Shown here piece after piece: positions 1 through 8,817 of a stretch of DNA of 22,795 nt. A program made the position numbers and the translations under genes. Position 1 is the first letter of the stretch; every line of letters begins with the position of its first letter. The notes beneath the pieces were generated by a model, which ran no database searches, had not been told where the DNA came from, and saw only the letters and a program-made list of their open reading frames with translations. Source of the DNA: Bacteroidales bacterium (GTDB lineage Bacteria > Bacteroidota > Bacteroidia > Bacteroidales > VadinHA17); contig JAOZKQ010000005.1 of NCBI GenBank assembly GCA_029935275.1, positions 1 through 22,795 of the forward strand, read 5' to 3'.

Positions 1-1322
1 ATACCAACTTCTATCATTCAAAACCGCTAAACCTCCCTCCTTCCTGGTATAATCAAGGGAAAGGTGGTATTCGTATTTCCACCTGGCCAGACGAAGTGCT
101 GTGTGAAAATTACAGTGGCCCAAGATCTTTGCAATCAGGAGACACGTTAAATTTTATTGTCCGGTTTCTGATCACACCCTTTAAGTCCATTGACTGGAAA
201 GAACATTTTAATACAAGATTTGTTCACAGGTATGTACCGGTGGATTCCGTAAGAAAATGGGGCGGAACAGTGATTAATGTGCATCACGCAAATGAAATTA
301 ATCCATATATCAATTATCCTTTTTACCATCTGAAAGAACAAAAGGAATACATCGATGTAGCTCATAAATACGGAATCAAAGTAAAACTGTACAATACCAT
401 AAGGGAAATTTCCTATAAATGCTATGAATTGTTCCCTCTCCGCAGCCTTGGCTATGAAGTACTGAATGATGGAGATGGAGGAGGACATCCCTGGCTTCAG
501 GAACACTTGCAGGATCATTATTACAAAGCCTGGCACGCTACCAGGGTAAACGATGCAGCTATTCTGGATAAAGGAACTTCCAGATGGACCAATTATTATA
601 TCGAAGGACTGGGTTGGCTGGTAAAAAACCAGGATATTGACGGCCTCTACCTGGATGACATTGCGTTTGACCGGGAAACGGTTAAACGTATGATAAATGT
701 TATGACCAAACAAAAAGAAGGTATTATCATTGATCTGCATTCAGCAAATCAGTTTAATGTAAGGGATGGTTATATCAACTCAGCCTTTTTATACATGGAG
801 CACTTCCCCTACATCACCAGACTTTGGTTTGGGGAATATTTTGAATATGATAGGGGACCTGACTACTGGTTATCAGAGGTTTCAGGAATTCCTTTTGGTT
901 TAACAGGAGAAATGCTTCAGGATGGTGGAAATCCGTACAGGGGAATGATCTATGGAATGACCACACGCATGTACGGGGAAAAGGATCCTCGGCCATTGTG
1001 GAAATTCTTCGACAAATATGATATCGGAAATTGCAGGATGCTGGGATACTGGCTAAAAAATTGTCCTATAAAAACCAATAATGAAAAAATTAAGGCTACG
1101 GTTTACCAAAAAGAAGGGCAAACCATAATTTCCATTGCCAGTTGGGAGGACAGGGATACAAATATTCTTTTATCCATTGATTGGAAGGCTCTCGGCCTTG
1201 ACCCAAAAACAGTTAAACTTAAGTCTCCGGCTATTCTAGATTTCCAGCAAGAAAACCAATATAATCCTGAAAAACCTATATTGGTTACAACAGGAAAAGG
1301 CTTATTGCTGGTATTGAGATAA
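1..1322 (+). CDS. Glycoside-hydrolase-like protein, 5' end outside window
   Basis: The reading frame is open from the first complete codon at position 3 to the stop at 1320-1322, so the gene begins before the window; the GTG at 96 is an internal codon, not a start. The visible 439 or so residues are rich in Trp, Tyr and Asp and look like the TIM-barrel part and C-terminal beta domain of a secreted glycoside hydrolase. A GLYLDDIAFDR stretch (about 640-675) resembles the catalytic-acid strand end of retaining alpha-type hydrolases. A later Asp-Leu-His (IIIDLHSANQ) and a Gly-rich TGEMLQDGGNP loop fit a sugar-binding barrel. From memory it resembles the DUF6067/GH123_N-type proteins common in Bacteroidota polysaccharide loci; the exact family is uncertain. 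It is probably part of the same or a neighbouring glycan locus, but a terminator separates it from the sigma factor gene. Confidence 0.75.
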   Translation, partial: TNFYHSKPLNLPPSWYNQGKGGIRISTWPDEVLCENYSGPRSLQSGDTLNFIVRFLITPFKSIDWKEHFNTRFVHRYVPVDSVRKWGGTVINVHHANEINPYINYPFYHLKEQKEYIDVAHKYGIKVKLYNTIREISYKCYELFPLRSLGYEVLNDGDGGGHPWLQEHLQDHYYKAWHATRVNDAAILDKGTSRWTNYYIEGLGWLVKNQDIDGLYLDDIAFDRETVKRMINVMTKQKEGIIIDLHSANQFNVRDGYINSAFLYMEHFPYITRLWFGEYFEYDRGPDYWLSEVSGIPFGLTGEMLQDGGNPYRGMIYGMTTRMYGEKDPRPLWKFFDKYDIGNCRMLGYWLKNCPIKTNNEKIKATVYQKEGQTIISIASWEDRDTNILLSIDWKALGLDPKTVKLKSPAILDFQQENQYNPEKPILVTTGKGLLLVLR

Positions 1323-1328
1323 TTGTTT

Positions 1329-1370
1329 ATAAAACAAAGAATGGAAAGTATTTTGTTTTATTGCTTTTTT
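1329..1370 (+). terminator. Rho-independent-type terminator after the first gene
   Basis: A perfect 10-bp inverted repeat (ATAAAACAAA at 1329-1338, TTTGTTTTAT at 1352-1361) with a 13-nt loop lies 6 nt after the stop codon and is followed by a run of six T at 1365-1370. The stem is AT-rich, so it is weaker than a textbook terminator, but its position fits the end of the upstream transcript. Confidence 0.6.
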
Positions 1371-1484
1371 CCTGTAATTACTCTCACAGGTATCTGAAAT
1401 CCATCAGAGCTCCGAATTTTTTTTATCAGTTTACCAAAAGATATGTAGGGTAACATTCTTATGAATCGTCATATTAAAGAAGGG

Positions 1485-1557
1485 TAACCTTTAAAGTTTT
1501 TTAAGGTTAATTATTTAGGTATAAAAGAGACGGGAAATTTCCGTCTCTTTTATTTTT
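1485..1557 (+). promoter_or_regulatory. Two tandem hairpins upstream of the sigma factor gene
   Basis: Hairpin 1 pairs TAACCTT (1485-1491) with AAGGTTA (1503-1509). Hairpin 2 pairs AAAAGAGACGG (1523-1533) with CCGTCTCTTTT (1541-1551): an 11-bp perfect stem, 7-nt loop, then T-rich sequence to 1557. Hairpin 2 has the form of a strong, potentially bidirectional intrinsic terminator. It ends only about 50 nt before the sigma factor ATG and over 150 nt after the previous terminator. It could end a short transcript made from 1370-1520, or sit in the sigma factor leader as an attenuator; the sequence cannot decide. I see no convincing TTTG/TAnnTTTG promoter here. Confidence 0.5.
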
Positions 1558-1602
1558 AATTTCTAACTTTAACCATTATTTATAAATTTCTATTTATTTT
1601 TA

Positions 1603-2133
1603 ATGAATTCTGATTTTATTTTAATTAAGTTACAACTGGGAGATAAAGATGCTTTTGATTTTATTTTCAAAGAGTATTATAAGAATCTTGTTTGGTTTGC
1701 ATTTGACTTCATTCAGGATAAATATATAGCGGAAGAATTTGTTCAGGGAGTTTATGTAAAGTTATGGGAAGAAAGGGAGAAAATAGTTATTGTCACTTCA
1801 TTAAAAGCATATCTCTATAAATCTGTTCAAAATAAATGCCTGGATTATATCAAACATGGTAAAATCAAACACCGTTATGAACAAATGGTGCAGAAAAAAG
1901 CCTCTGATATTAGTTCAGAAAATGCTTTTTTTTCTTTTGAACTAAAAGAAAAAATTGATGAAGCCATAGAGCATCTCCCCGCAAAAACTAAAGAAATTTT
2001 TAAACTGAACCGTTACGGTAATAAAAAATATAAAGAAATTGCAGAATTATTAAGCATTTCCGTTAAAACAGTCGAAGCACATATTGGAAAGGCCTTATCC
2101 GCCTTGCGACTGGAATTAAAAGACTGGCTTTAA
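1603..2133 (+). CDS. ECF RNA polymerase sigma factor (FecI-like)
   Basis: This is a 176-residue protein of normal length for Bacteroidota ECF sigma-70 factors. Region 2 spans about residues 23-90, with the acidic YIAEEFVQGVYVKLWE segment that binds core polymerase and the -10 element. Region 4 spans about 118-170, with the LPAKTKEIF entry and the helix-turn-helix KYKEIAELLSISVKTVEAHIGKAL that reads the -35 element. No regions 1 or 3 are present, as expected for an ECF factor. The ATG at 1603 is the only sensible start. The gene directly precedes a FecR-type anti-sigma gene and an STN-bearing SusC gene, the standard order of a trans-envelope switch in which this factor activates the downstream susC/susD and hydrolase genes. 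Its target promoters are not recognisable by eye. Confidence 0.95.
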   Translation: MNSDFILIKLQLGDKDAFDFIFKEYYKNLVWFAFDFIQDKYIAEEFVQGVYVKLWEEREKIVIVTSLKAYLYKSVQNKCLDYIKHGKIKHRYEQMVQKKASDISSENAFFSFELKEKIDEAIEHLPAKTKEIFKLNRYGNKKYKEIAELLSISVKTVEAHIGKALSALRLELKDWL

Positions 2134-2146
2134 CAACCGGCCGACG

Positions 2147-2178
2147 TTTTTTTTGAATAGGGTATTTTTTTTTTGAAT
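2147..2178 (+). repeat. Two poly-T/GAAT direct repeats between sigma and anti-sigma genes
   Basis: The 73-nt gap between the two genes contains T8-GAAT (2147-2158) and T10-GAAT (2165-2178), with GAAT starts exactly 20 nt apart. Homopolymer tracts of this length can slip in replication or transcription and could tune the sigma/anti-sigma ratio, but no hairpin supports a proper terminator here. The function is unknown. Confidence 0.5.
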
Positions 2179-2206
2179 CGTCTTATAATTAACAAGCTAA
2201 TATTTT

Positions 2207-3289
2207 ATGAGTAGTATTGATAATAACGGTATAGACACCGTGTTTTATGAAAATGCCGGCAGATACCTGTCAGGTGAAATGAATAAAGAACAAGCTGAGA
2301 ATTTTAAAGATTTTTGTGCCAGCAATGAATTGTTATCTGAGGAACTTAAGAAAATACAAAATATTTGGAATACCACCGCCGAAATAGGTGAAAGAGGAGA
2401 TATTAGTATTGAAAGGGCTTTGAATAAGGTAAAAAGGAAAGTACATTTTTTTGCAAAAAGGAATTTTATGTTTTACCTGCAAAAAGTTGCTGCTGTACTT
2501 TTTATTCCTTTACTACTGGCAAGCCTTTTATTTTACTATACAAGTGTCCCTTCAAAAGATCAAAAATCCGTATATAATGAGCTGGATAATGCGTATGGCA
2601 CCATTTCCAAAATTACCTTACCTGATGGAACAAAAGTCTGGCTTAATTCAGGGAGTCATTTTAAATACCCTGCTTTTTTCACAGGAAAAAACCGGAAAGT
2701 TCATCTTTCCGGAGAAGCATATTTTGAAGTAGCAGAGAACAAAAAGAAACCCTTTATTGTGAATGTTTCTGATATTAATGTTGTTGCTACAGGTACTGTT
2801 TTTAGCGTGATGGCCTATGATGATGATGCAACCATAGAAGCCACCCTGGCAAGCGGAAAAATCTTTTTAGCCAAAGAATCAGGAGGAAATAAACTGAAGA
2901 CCATTGCATCTGTTAAACCTGGTCAGAAAGCAATCCTGGATAAAGAAAAAAAGATAATCAATATTAATAAAGCAAATTGTGATAAAGTTTTTGCCTGGAA
3001 AAACGGGAAACTCATTTTTATGGATGACCCTATGGATGTAGTTATTAAAAAGTTAAACAGATGGTATAATACAGATATTATTTTGATAGATAAGGAGTTG
3101 AAGAACTATCGCTATACGGCTACTTTTACAGATGAAACCCTGTCTCAGGTTCTGGAACTTCTTGAATGCTCAGCCCCTATTACATATAAGTATTACAATA
3201 GAAAAAAACTACCGGATAGTACCTTTTCAAAAGCAAAAGTGGAAATCAGAATGCGTCCTGACATAAAAAGAAAAACGAAACCATATTAA
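2207..3289 (+). CDS. FecR-family anti-sigma factor, single transmembrane segment
   Basis: This 360-residue inner-membrane protein probably holds the preceding sigma factor inactive until the outer-membrane receptor signals. Residues 1-85 form the cytoplasmic sigma-binding part (ENAGRYLSGEMNKEQAENF). One hydrophobic helix spans about 88-111. The periplasmic FecR domain spans about 125-225, with the hallmark LPDGTKVWLNSGS, a YP residue pair, and LSGEAYFEVAENKKKPFIV. A DUF4974-like secretin/TonB short-domain partner occupies about 265-332 (WKNGKLIFMDDPMDVVIKKLNRWY), and is expected to contact the STN domain of the SusC protein encoded next. The basic tail (KRKTKPY) is ordinary. ATG 2207 follows the sigma stop by 73 nt, so the two are probably cotranscribed. 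Confidence 0.93.
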   Translation: MSSIDNNGIDTVFYENAGRYLSGEMNKEQAENFKDFCASNELLSEELKKIQNIWNTTAEIGERGDISIERALNKVKRKVHFFAKRNFMFYLQKVAAVLFIPLLLASLLFYYTSVPSKDQKSVYNELDNAYGTISKITLPDGTKVWLNSGSHFKYPAFFTGKNRKVHLSGEAYFEVAENKKKPFIVNVSDINVVATGTVFSVMAYDDDATIEATLASGKIFLAKESGGNKLKTIASVKPGQKAILDKEKKIININKANCDKVFAWKNGKLIFMDDPMDVVIKKLNRWYNTDIILIDKELKNYRYTATFTDETLSQVLELLECSAPITYKYYNRKKLPDSTFSKAKVEIRMRPDIKRKTKPY

Positions 3290-3352
3290 TTTACTTTATA
3301 TAATTACCCTAAAAACCTGATTTGCCTATGAAAAAAACCTTCAAGTAAAAAC

Positions 3353-3411
3353 CCTGTCTATTACTGGGCTATAAGAAAGACAGGAAAGTGCGCCAACACT
3401 TTCCCGCCTGT
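3353..3411 (+). promoter_or_regulatory. Leader with mutually exclusive hairpins before susC
   Basis: In the 197-nt gap before the receptor gene, GGAAAGTG (3383-3390) pairs perfectly with CACTTTCC (3397-3404) around a 6-nt loop. The same GG at 3383-3384 can instead pair upstream, in AGACAGG (3378-3384) with CCTGTCT (3353-3359). A third option pairs ACAGG (3380-3384) with CCTGT (3407-3411). Because the pairings compete, this could be a switching leader in the susC mRNA. No T-run follows, so it is not a simple terminator. The structure is read directly; the regulatory role is inference. Confidence 0.4.
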
Positions 3412-3486
3412 TCAGTAATTTACCCATCTTTCCTATGGGCACGTTTTAGATTTAAATAGTATTAGAAACCTAAACATTACAAAATT

Positions 3487-6400
3487 ATGAAAAAAAATGA
3501 ATCTGGTATCGGAAGGATCCTGAAAAGGTATTATTCCTCAAAATTTAACAAAATTATGAGATTGAGCTTGTTGTTTTTCTTCGTTGGAGTATTTAATTTA
3601 ATTGCTTCAAATTCTTATTCCCAAAATACGAGAATTTCGCTGGATATTAATCAAACCGCTATAAGTGAGGTACTCAGTGAAATAGAATTACAAAGTGAGT
3701 TTTATTTTCTGTACAATAATAAACTGGTAGATGTTAGCAGGAAGGTTGACATTCACGTTGAAAATAAGAAAATAAAAAATATTTTGAATGACCTGTTAGC
3801 TGAAACTGATATCAGTTATGTGGTTATGGACCGTCAGATCGTCTTATCGCCTAAATATATGTTAACCGAGAAGGTTAAGAAAAACGAGCTTATACAGCAA
3901 GAACAAATTACCATTACCGGTAAGGTTACCGATGGAAATGGAGCTTCTATCCCGGGGGTTAATGTTGCCATTAAAGGAACCACATATGGAACCATTACAG
4001 ATGCCAACGGGCAATACACTCTCAATATCCCTAATCCAGATGTCACCGTAGTCTATTCTTTTGTAGGTTATGAAACACAGGAAATCCCTGTTGGCAATCA
4101 AACCAAGATAAACTTAACTCTAATTGAATCAGCCATTGGAATTGACGAAGTAGTAACCATCGGTTATGGTACAAAGAAAAAAGTAGATCTTACCGGAGCA
4201 GTTAGTAATATTAAAATGGACGAAGTGCTTGGTAACAGACCTGTAAATACAATAGCTGAAGCCATTCAGGGAGCTTCTCCCGGTTTTGTAATTACAAATA
4301 GTTCAGGACGACCTGACGAACAATTTGGCTATAATATTCGTGGTGCTACCAGTATCAATGGGGGCCAACCTCTTTTTCTTGTAGATAATATACCTATGGA
4401 TGTTAACTTGCTAAATCCCTCCGATATTGAAAGTGTTACTGTCCTGAAAGATGCTGCGGCATCGTCAATATATGGTTCAAGAGCTGCTTTTGGGGTTGTA
4501 CTGATAACAACAAAAAAAGGAGGCTTTAATGATAAATTATCGGTACATTATGATAATAACTTTGCCTTTTCTAATCCGGAAGAATTACCAGTAAGATCAA
4601 GTATTCGGGAAATTATTAGAGCTTCACGTGTTTTAGGGGTAACGGAAGGTTATACTAATGCCGACTATGATCTTGACATATGGGAGGAAGAATTAAACAA
4701 ATATGAAGCTAATCCATCTTTATTTCCGGATGGGTTCTCAGAAGTAGATGGAGTAAATTACTCTTTAAGAGAGTATGACGAATTTGGAGATATGATGGAT
4801 AAACATGGTTTTAGACAACAACATAACTTATCATTCACTGGTGGCACAAACAAGGTTGCTTACCGGATTGGATTAGGATATATGAATGAGGATGGTATTT
4901 TAGCAGAAGATAAAGACAAATATGTTAAAACCAATATTTCAGCCTATATATCATCTAAAATATTTGATTGGTTTACGGCAGAAGTTGATTTCAGGTACAA
5001 TACATCAGTAACAACAATTCCAGGGCAAAGTAGTTTTGGTACTTTTGGCCTGACAATTATTCATCCGTCTCATGCTCCAATAGGTTATTACGACTATAAT
5101 GGCGAATCAGCACCCTACCAAACTTCCAGAAATATTAGCGACTTAGACGGAATAAATTCCCTAAGTAATAGTAATATGCGCCTTTTTGGAAAAACAACTA
5201 TGAATTTGTTTAAAGGTTTTACTCTTATTTCTGAGTGGACTTATAATAATACTATTAAGAGGGATGAAGATCTTAAAAAAGTTTATGTAACAATAAGTCC
5301 CAAAGTCTTTCAACCCACACTATCCAGAGTAAGTTCTTCTTTGCGATTACAAAATTATTTACTTAATTATTATGCGATCAATGCCTATGCATCATACGAA
5401 TATGGCATTTCTGGCTTAAATATGAAATTTTTAGCAGGGTATAACATGGAAAGTAGTAATTCTTCCCAATTATGGGCATTGGGGACCAATTTGATGAATC
5501 AGGATTTACCTTCACTCTCAACAGCAATTGATGATCCTATGCAAGGCGATAGTTATGCGGAATTTGCTACTTATGGTTTTTTCTTTCGGGCAAATTTTTC
5601 CTATTTAGACAGGTATCTTTTAGAAATCAATGGTCGTTACGATGGGTCTTCTAAATTTCCGGAAGGTCACAGGTTTGGTTTTTTCCCTTCCGTATCTGCC
5701 GGATGGAGACTTTCGGAAGAACCGTTTATGGAATCAATAAAATCTGTAATTTCAAATCTAAAATTCAGAGTTTCATATGGCACTATTGGGAATCAGGCCA
5801 TTCCTAATTACTCTTTTATTCCATCTATGGATGCCTACGATACGCATTGGATTGTTGATGGGAATGATATGAAATCTATTAGATCTCCGGCTTTAGTGAG
5901 TTCTTCATTTACATGGGAAAAGGTGCAAACTGCTAACATAGGATTAGATTTAGGCCTTTTCCATAATAAATTTAACCTGACTTTTGATACATACCAAAGA
6001 ACAACTATTGGAATGTTGACTCAAGGTATGGAACTGCCTGCAACTATAGGTGCACCTGCACCTCAGCAAAATGTTGCTGACCTTATGGCAGCTGGTTGGG
6101 AATTACAAGTGGGCTGGAGAGACAATATTGGAAATAACTTCAGATATAATATTGGATTTAACCTTTATGATTCAAAGTCAAAAATCACCAAGTTTGACAA
6201 TGAGGTGGGATTGCTTAGCAACTACAGAGTTGGACAAGTTTTAGGAGAAATCTGGGGATATACTACTGACAGATTCTTCACAGAGGATGATTTTGATACA
6301 GATGGAAGAGTTAAAGAAGGGATACCTTCATTACCGGGTGCTGCAAATATACCCGGTGATATCGTTTATAAGGATTATAACGGTGATGGTATAATTAATA

Positions 6401-6933
6401 ATGGTGACAATACCGAAGCAAATCCTGGAGACCTGGTGATTCTTGGCAACAAAAACAGACGTTATCAATATGGAATCACAGCCGGATTAGGCTGGAAAAG
6501 CTTTGATTTGTCGTTATTTTTAACAGGCGTTGGAAAGCGTGATTTATGGAGGTCAGGCACAATGATATTTCCCTATAGCTTTGAATGGGGTACAATATTT
6601 GCTGATCTCGAAAATTATTGGACACCTGATAATAGAGATGCCTTCTATCCTATTCCTAGATATTCGAAAAACTATAATACCCAGGTACAGTCAAAATACC
6701 TTCAGGATGGTTCATACATAAAACTCAGAAATATCTCTTTAAGTTATAGAGTTCCGAAAAAAATTCTTTCAAAAGCAAGTATTAGGGATCTTTCGGTCTT
6801 TGTAAGCGGAGAAAATTTATGGACAAAAAACCTTATGAATAACGGGTTGGATCCTGAAATGAAAGATGTACAATATGGTTGGAACTATCCATTTATGAAA
6901 AAAATATCTTTTGGGATAAACATAACATTTTAA
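3487..6933 (+). CDS. susC: SusC/RagA-type TonB-dependent receptor with STN signalling domain
   Basis: This 1148-residue outer-membrane importer is expected to move oligosaccharides into the periplasm using TonB energy. After an N-terminal signal segment (hydrophobic core about 26-40, cleavage near NSYSQ) comes an STN domain at about 50-122 (ISEVLSEIELQSEFYFLYNN), the part that talks to FecR-type anti-sigma factors. A carboxypeptidase-regulatory-like domain follows at about 142-213 (ITGKVTDGNGASIPGVNV). The plug starts at about 218 with IDEVVTIGYGTKKK, and includes NIRGATSINGG and the VLKDAAASSIYGSRAAFGV SusC signature. The rest is a 22-strand-type barrel ending in an aromatic residue (FGINITF), as needed for Bam insertion. 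The length fits the longer, signalling subclass. The sigma and anti-sigma genes upstream and susD 51 nt downstream complete the module. The substrate cannot be read from the sequence. Confidence 0.97.
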   Translation: MKKNESGIGRILKRYYSSKFNKIMRLSLLFFFVGVFNLIASNSYSQNTRISLDINQTAISEVLSEIELQSEFYFLYNNKLVDVSRKVDIHVENKKIKNILNDLLAETDISYVVMDRQIVLSPKYMLTEKVKKNELIQQEQITITGKVTDGNGASIPGVNVAIKGTTYGTITDANGQYTLNIPNPDVTVVYSFVGYETQEIPVGNQTKINLTLIESAIGIDEVVTIGYGTKKKVDLTGAVSNIKMDEVLGNRPVNTIAEAIQGASPGFVITNSSGRPDEQFGYNIRGATSINGGQPLFLVDNIPMDVNLLNPSDIESVTVLKDAAASSIYGSRAAFGVVLITTKKGGFNDKLSVHYDNNFAFSNPEELPVRSSIREIIRASRVLGVTEGYTNADYDLDIWEEELNKYEANPSLFPDGFSEVDGVNYSLREYDEFGDMMDKHGFRQQHNLSFTGGTNKVAYRIGLGYMNEDGILAEDKDKYVKTNISAYISSKIFDWFTAEVDFRYNTSVTTIPGQSSFGTFGLTIIHPSHAPIGYYDYNGESAPYQTSRNISDLDGINSLSNSNMRLFGKTTMNLFKGFTLISEWTYNNTIKRDEDLKKVYVTISPKVFQPTLSRVSSSLRLQNYLLNYYAINAYASYEYGISGLNMKFLAGYNMESSNSSQLWALGTNLMNQDLPSLSTAIDDPMQGDSYAEFATYGFFFRANFSYLDRYLLEINGRYDGSSKFPEGHRFGFFPSVSAGWRLSEEPFMESIKSVISNLKFRVSYGTIGNQAIPNYSFIPSMDAYDTHWIVDGNDMKSIRSPALVSSSFTWEKVQTANIGLDLGLFHNKFNLTFDTYQRTTIGMLTQGMELPATIGAPAPQQNVADLMAAGWELQVGWRDNIGNNFRYNIGFNLYDSKSKITKFDNEVGLLSNYRVGQVLGEIWGYTTDRFFTEDDFDTDGRVKEGIPSLPGAANIPGDIVYKDYNGDGIINNGDNTEANPGDLVILGNKNRRYQYGITAGLGWKSFDLSLFLTGVGKRDLWRSGTMIFPYSFEWGTIFADLENYWTPDNRDAFYPIPRYSKNYNTQVQSKYLQDGSYIKLRNISLSYRVPKKILSKASIRDLSVFVSGENLWTKNLMNNGLDPEMKDVQYGWNYPFMKKISFGINITF

Positions 6934-6984
6934 ACTTGATTTAATGATAAAATGATTCAATAATTTTATTAAAAACTTTTAGTC

Positions 6985-8817
6985 ATGAAAATAAAACAAA
7001 CATATATATACACTGTTATTGTTCTAATTATAATTGTTTCTGGTTGTACTAAAGAATTTCTGAATAAAACGCCATTGGATTCACAGACTGAAGAAACAGC
7101 TTTTAAAACGGATGAGAATTTCCGCACCTATTCATGGAGTTTATATTCAATTCTTTATCGTAATTATTCACCAACTGATTCATATCAGGATGAAAATCGA
7201 TCTGATGATATGTATGATTGGAGTAGGGGCATTAACTCTTGGGCCATGGGGGATATGATAGTGCCAGCATCATCTGGGAGCTGGGTAAGTGATTTTGCAT
7301 ATATCAGGAAAGTGAACTTAATGTTAGATAATATCGAAAATTCCGAATTAAATGAAACTAAAAAAAACCATTGGAGATCAGTCGGATATTTTTTCAGAGC
7401 TTATAAGTATTTTCAAATGGTGAGGAAGTATGGGGATGTGCAATGGATAGAACATGTTCTTTCTGATATTGATGAAGAAGTATATAAACCAAGAGATCCC
7501 AGAAATACGGTAACGGCCAAGATTCTTGAAAATCTGGAATTTGCGTTGGCAAACATCGAGGATGCCTCGGTAATTGAGAATAATATAAACAAAGATGTTA
7601 TCAGGGGCTTCATTTCAAGATTTGGATTATTTGAGGGAACCTGGAGAAAGTATCATGGTCTTGGTGAAGAAGACATATATTTACAAGCCTGTGTTACTGC
7701 CTCTGAGGTATTACTACAAAATCATCCCACCCTGCACGATCATTACGATGAATTATGGAATTTAGAGGATCTTATTGGTCTGGACGGAATATTATTATGC
7801 AGAAGTTATGTTAAAGACAAAGTTACTCAAGGTGCAACCCGGGGCGCAAGATCTTCAGCAAACAGAAGCGAGCATACAAAGGATATGATCAATAGCTATT
7901 TATGCTCAAATGGAAGAACTATTGAAGCTAACGGTCGCATGACGAATGAGCCAAATCCCTATATTGAATTCAGGGACCGTGACTATAGACTTTATTTTTC
8001 TAGTTGTCCACCATACAGGATAGAGGTAGTTGATAAAAAGGGATGGCAGGAAATAGGAGTGGTTGATGGTGTTGATCATTCTGAATATATCAGATTGTTA
8101 GAACAGATATCAGGGGATGGGTTTAAAAAATTGCCCATACAGAATTATAATGGTTTTGTTAAGCAGGGCGAACCTTCTTTTTTGAAGAATAAAAATGGTT
8201 ACGGTTTTTGTTCATCACAAGCAGGCTACTATACATGGAAATTTTATAATGAAACTATTGATGCTTTAACGTATTCTTCAGGTACTAATGATATGCCGAT
8301 ATTCAGAATGGGTGAAATACTGATTAATTATGCCGAAGCCATGAAAGAACTTGGATTATTTGATCAAACGGTTGCCGATGCTACCATTAATAAATTGAGA
8401 GCAAGGGCTCATATTGCAGATATGGCAGTTGGTGATATTGATGGCAATTTTGATGTAAATCGCGACCCGGATGTCGATCCTGTAATGTGGGAGATAAGAA
8501 GAGAACGACGCATTGAATTGTTTGGTGAAGGATTCCGTTTTCATGATTTAAGAAGGTGGAAGAAAGGAAGCTATATCATTAAAATAAAAGTCGGTGCCTA
8601 TATAGAAGATAAAGAAGAAGTGAAGCCTTATCGGATTTTACTGGATAAAGTTGCCATAGAAGGTGGCGGTTCTACCGGATTTGCTGAAACGAGTTCAGTA
8701 AAACCCCAAAGTTCATGGCCCGAATATTATTACTTATATCCTATTCCGACAGATCAGCTTCTTTTAAATGAGAATTTGACACAAAATCCCGGATGGGAAC
8801 CTCCCGCAGTGAAATGA
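6985..8817 (+). CDS. susD: SusD/RagB-type glycan-binding lipoprotein
   Basis: This 610-residue protein forms the surface lid of the SusC channel and binds the glycan. The N-terminus has a hydrophobic signal ending in the lipobox VSGC, with lipidated Cys21, then the usual KEFLNKTPLDS start of mature SusD proteins. Family hallmarks toward the C-terminus are NYAEAMKELG, the Arg-rich IRRERRIELFGEGFRFHDLRRW at about 503-525 and YPIPTDQLLLNENLTQNPGW near the end. Alpha-helical TPR-like segments lie in the first half, as in the family. It is longer than typical (about 500-580), with extra residues around 300-400, where SusD proteins differ by ligand. It lies 51 nt after the susC stop and is surely cotranscribed. 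No strong terminator follows. Confidence 0.96.
   Translation: MKIKQTYIYTVIVLIIIVSGCTKEFLNKTPLDSQTEETAFKTDENFRTYSWSLYSILYRNYSPTDSYQDENRSDDMYDWSRGINSWAMGDMIVPASSGSWVSDFAYIRKVNLMLDNIENSELNETKKNHWRSVGYFFRAYKYFQMVRKYGDVQWIEHVLSDIDEEVYKPRDPRNTVTAKILENLEFALANIEDASVIENNINKDVIRGFISRFGLFEGTWRKYHGLGEEDIYLQACVTASEVLLQNHPTLHDHYDELWNLEDLIGLDGILLCRSYVKDKVTQGATRGARSSANRSEHTKDMINSYLCSNGRTIEANGRMTNEPNPYIEFRDRDYRLYFSSCPPYRIEVVDKKGWQEIGVVDGVDHSEYIRLLEQISGDGFKKLPIQNYNGFVKQGEPSFLKNKNGYGFCSSQAGYYTWKFYNETIDALTYSSGTNDMPIFRMGEILINYAEAMKELGLFDQTVADATINKLRARAHIADMAVGDIDGNFDVNRDPDVDPVMWEIRRERRIELFGEGFRFHDLRRWKKGSYIIKIKVGAYIEDKEEVKPYRILLDKVAIEGGGSTGFAETSSVKPQSSWPEYYYLYPIPTDQLLLNENLTQNPGWEPPAVK

Noticed and set aside
147..740. 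Minus-strand 197-codon open frame
   Set aside because: It is the antisense shadow of the glycoside-hydrolase-like gene, with no recognisable domain or signal.
6947..6969. AT-only hairpin between susC and susD
   Set aside because: A 7-bp A/T stem is too weak to claim as an attenuator and common by chance in this composition.
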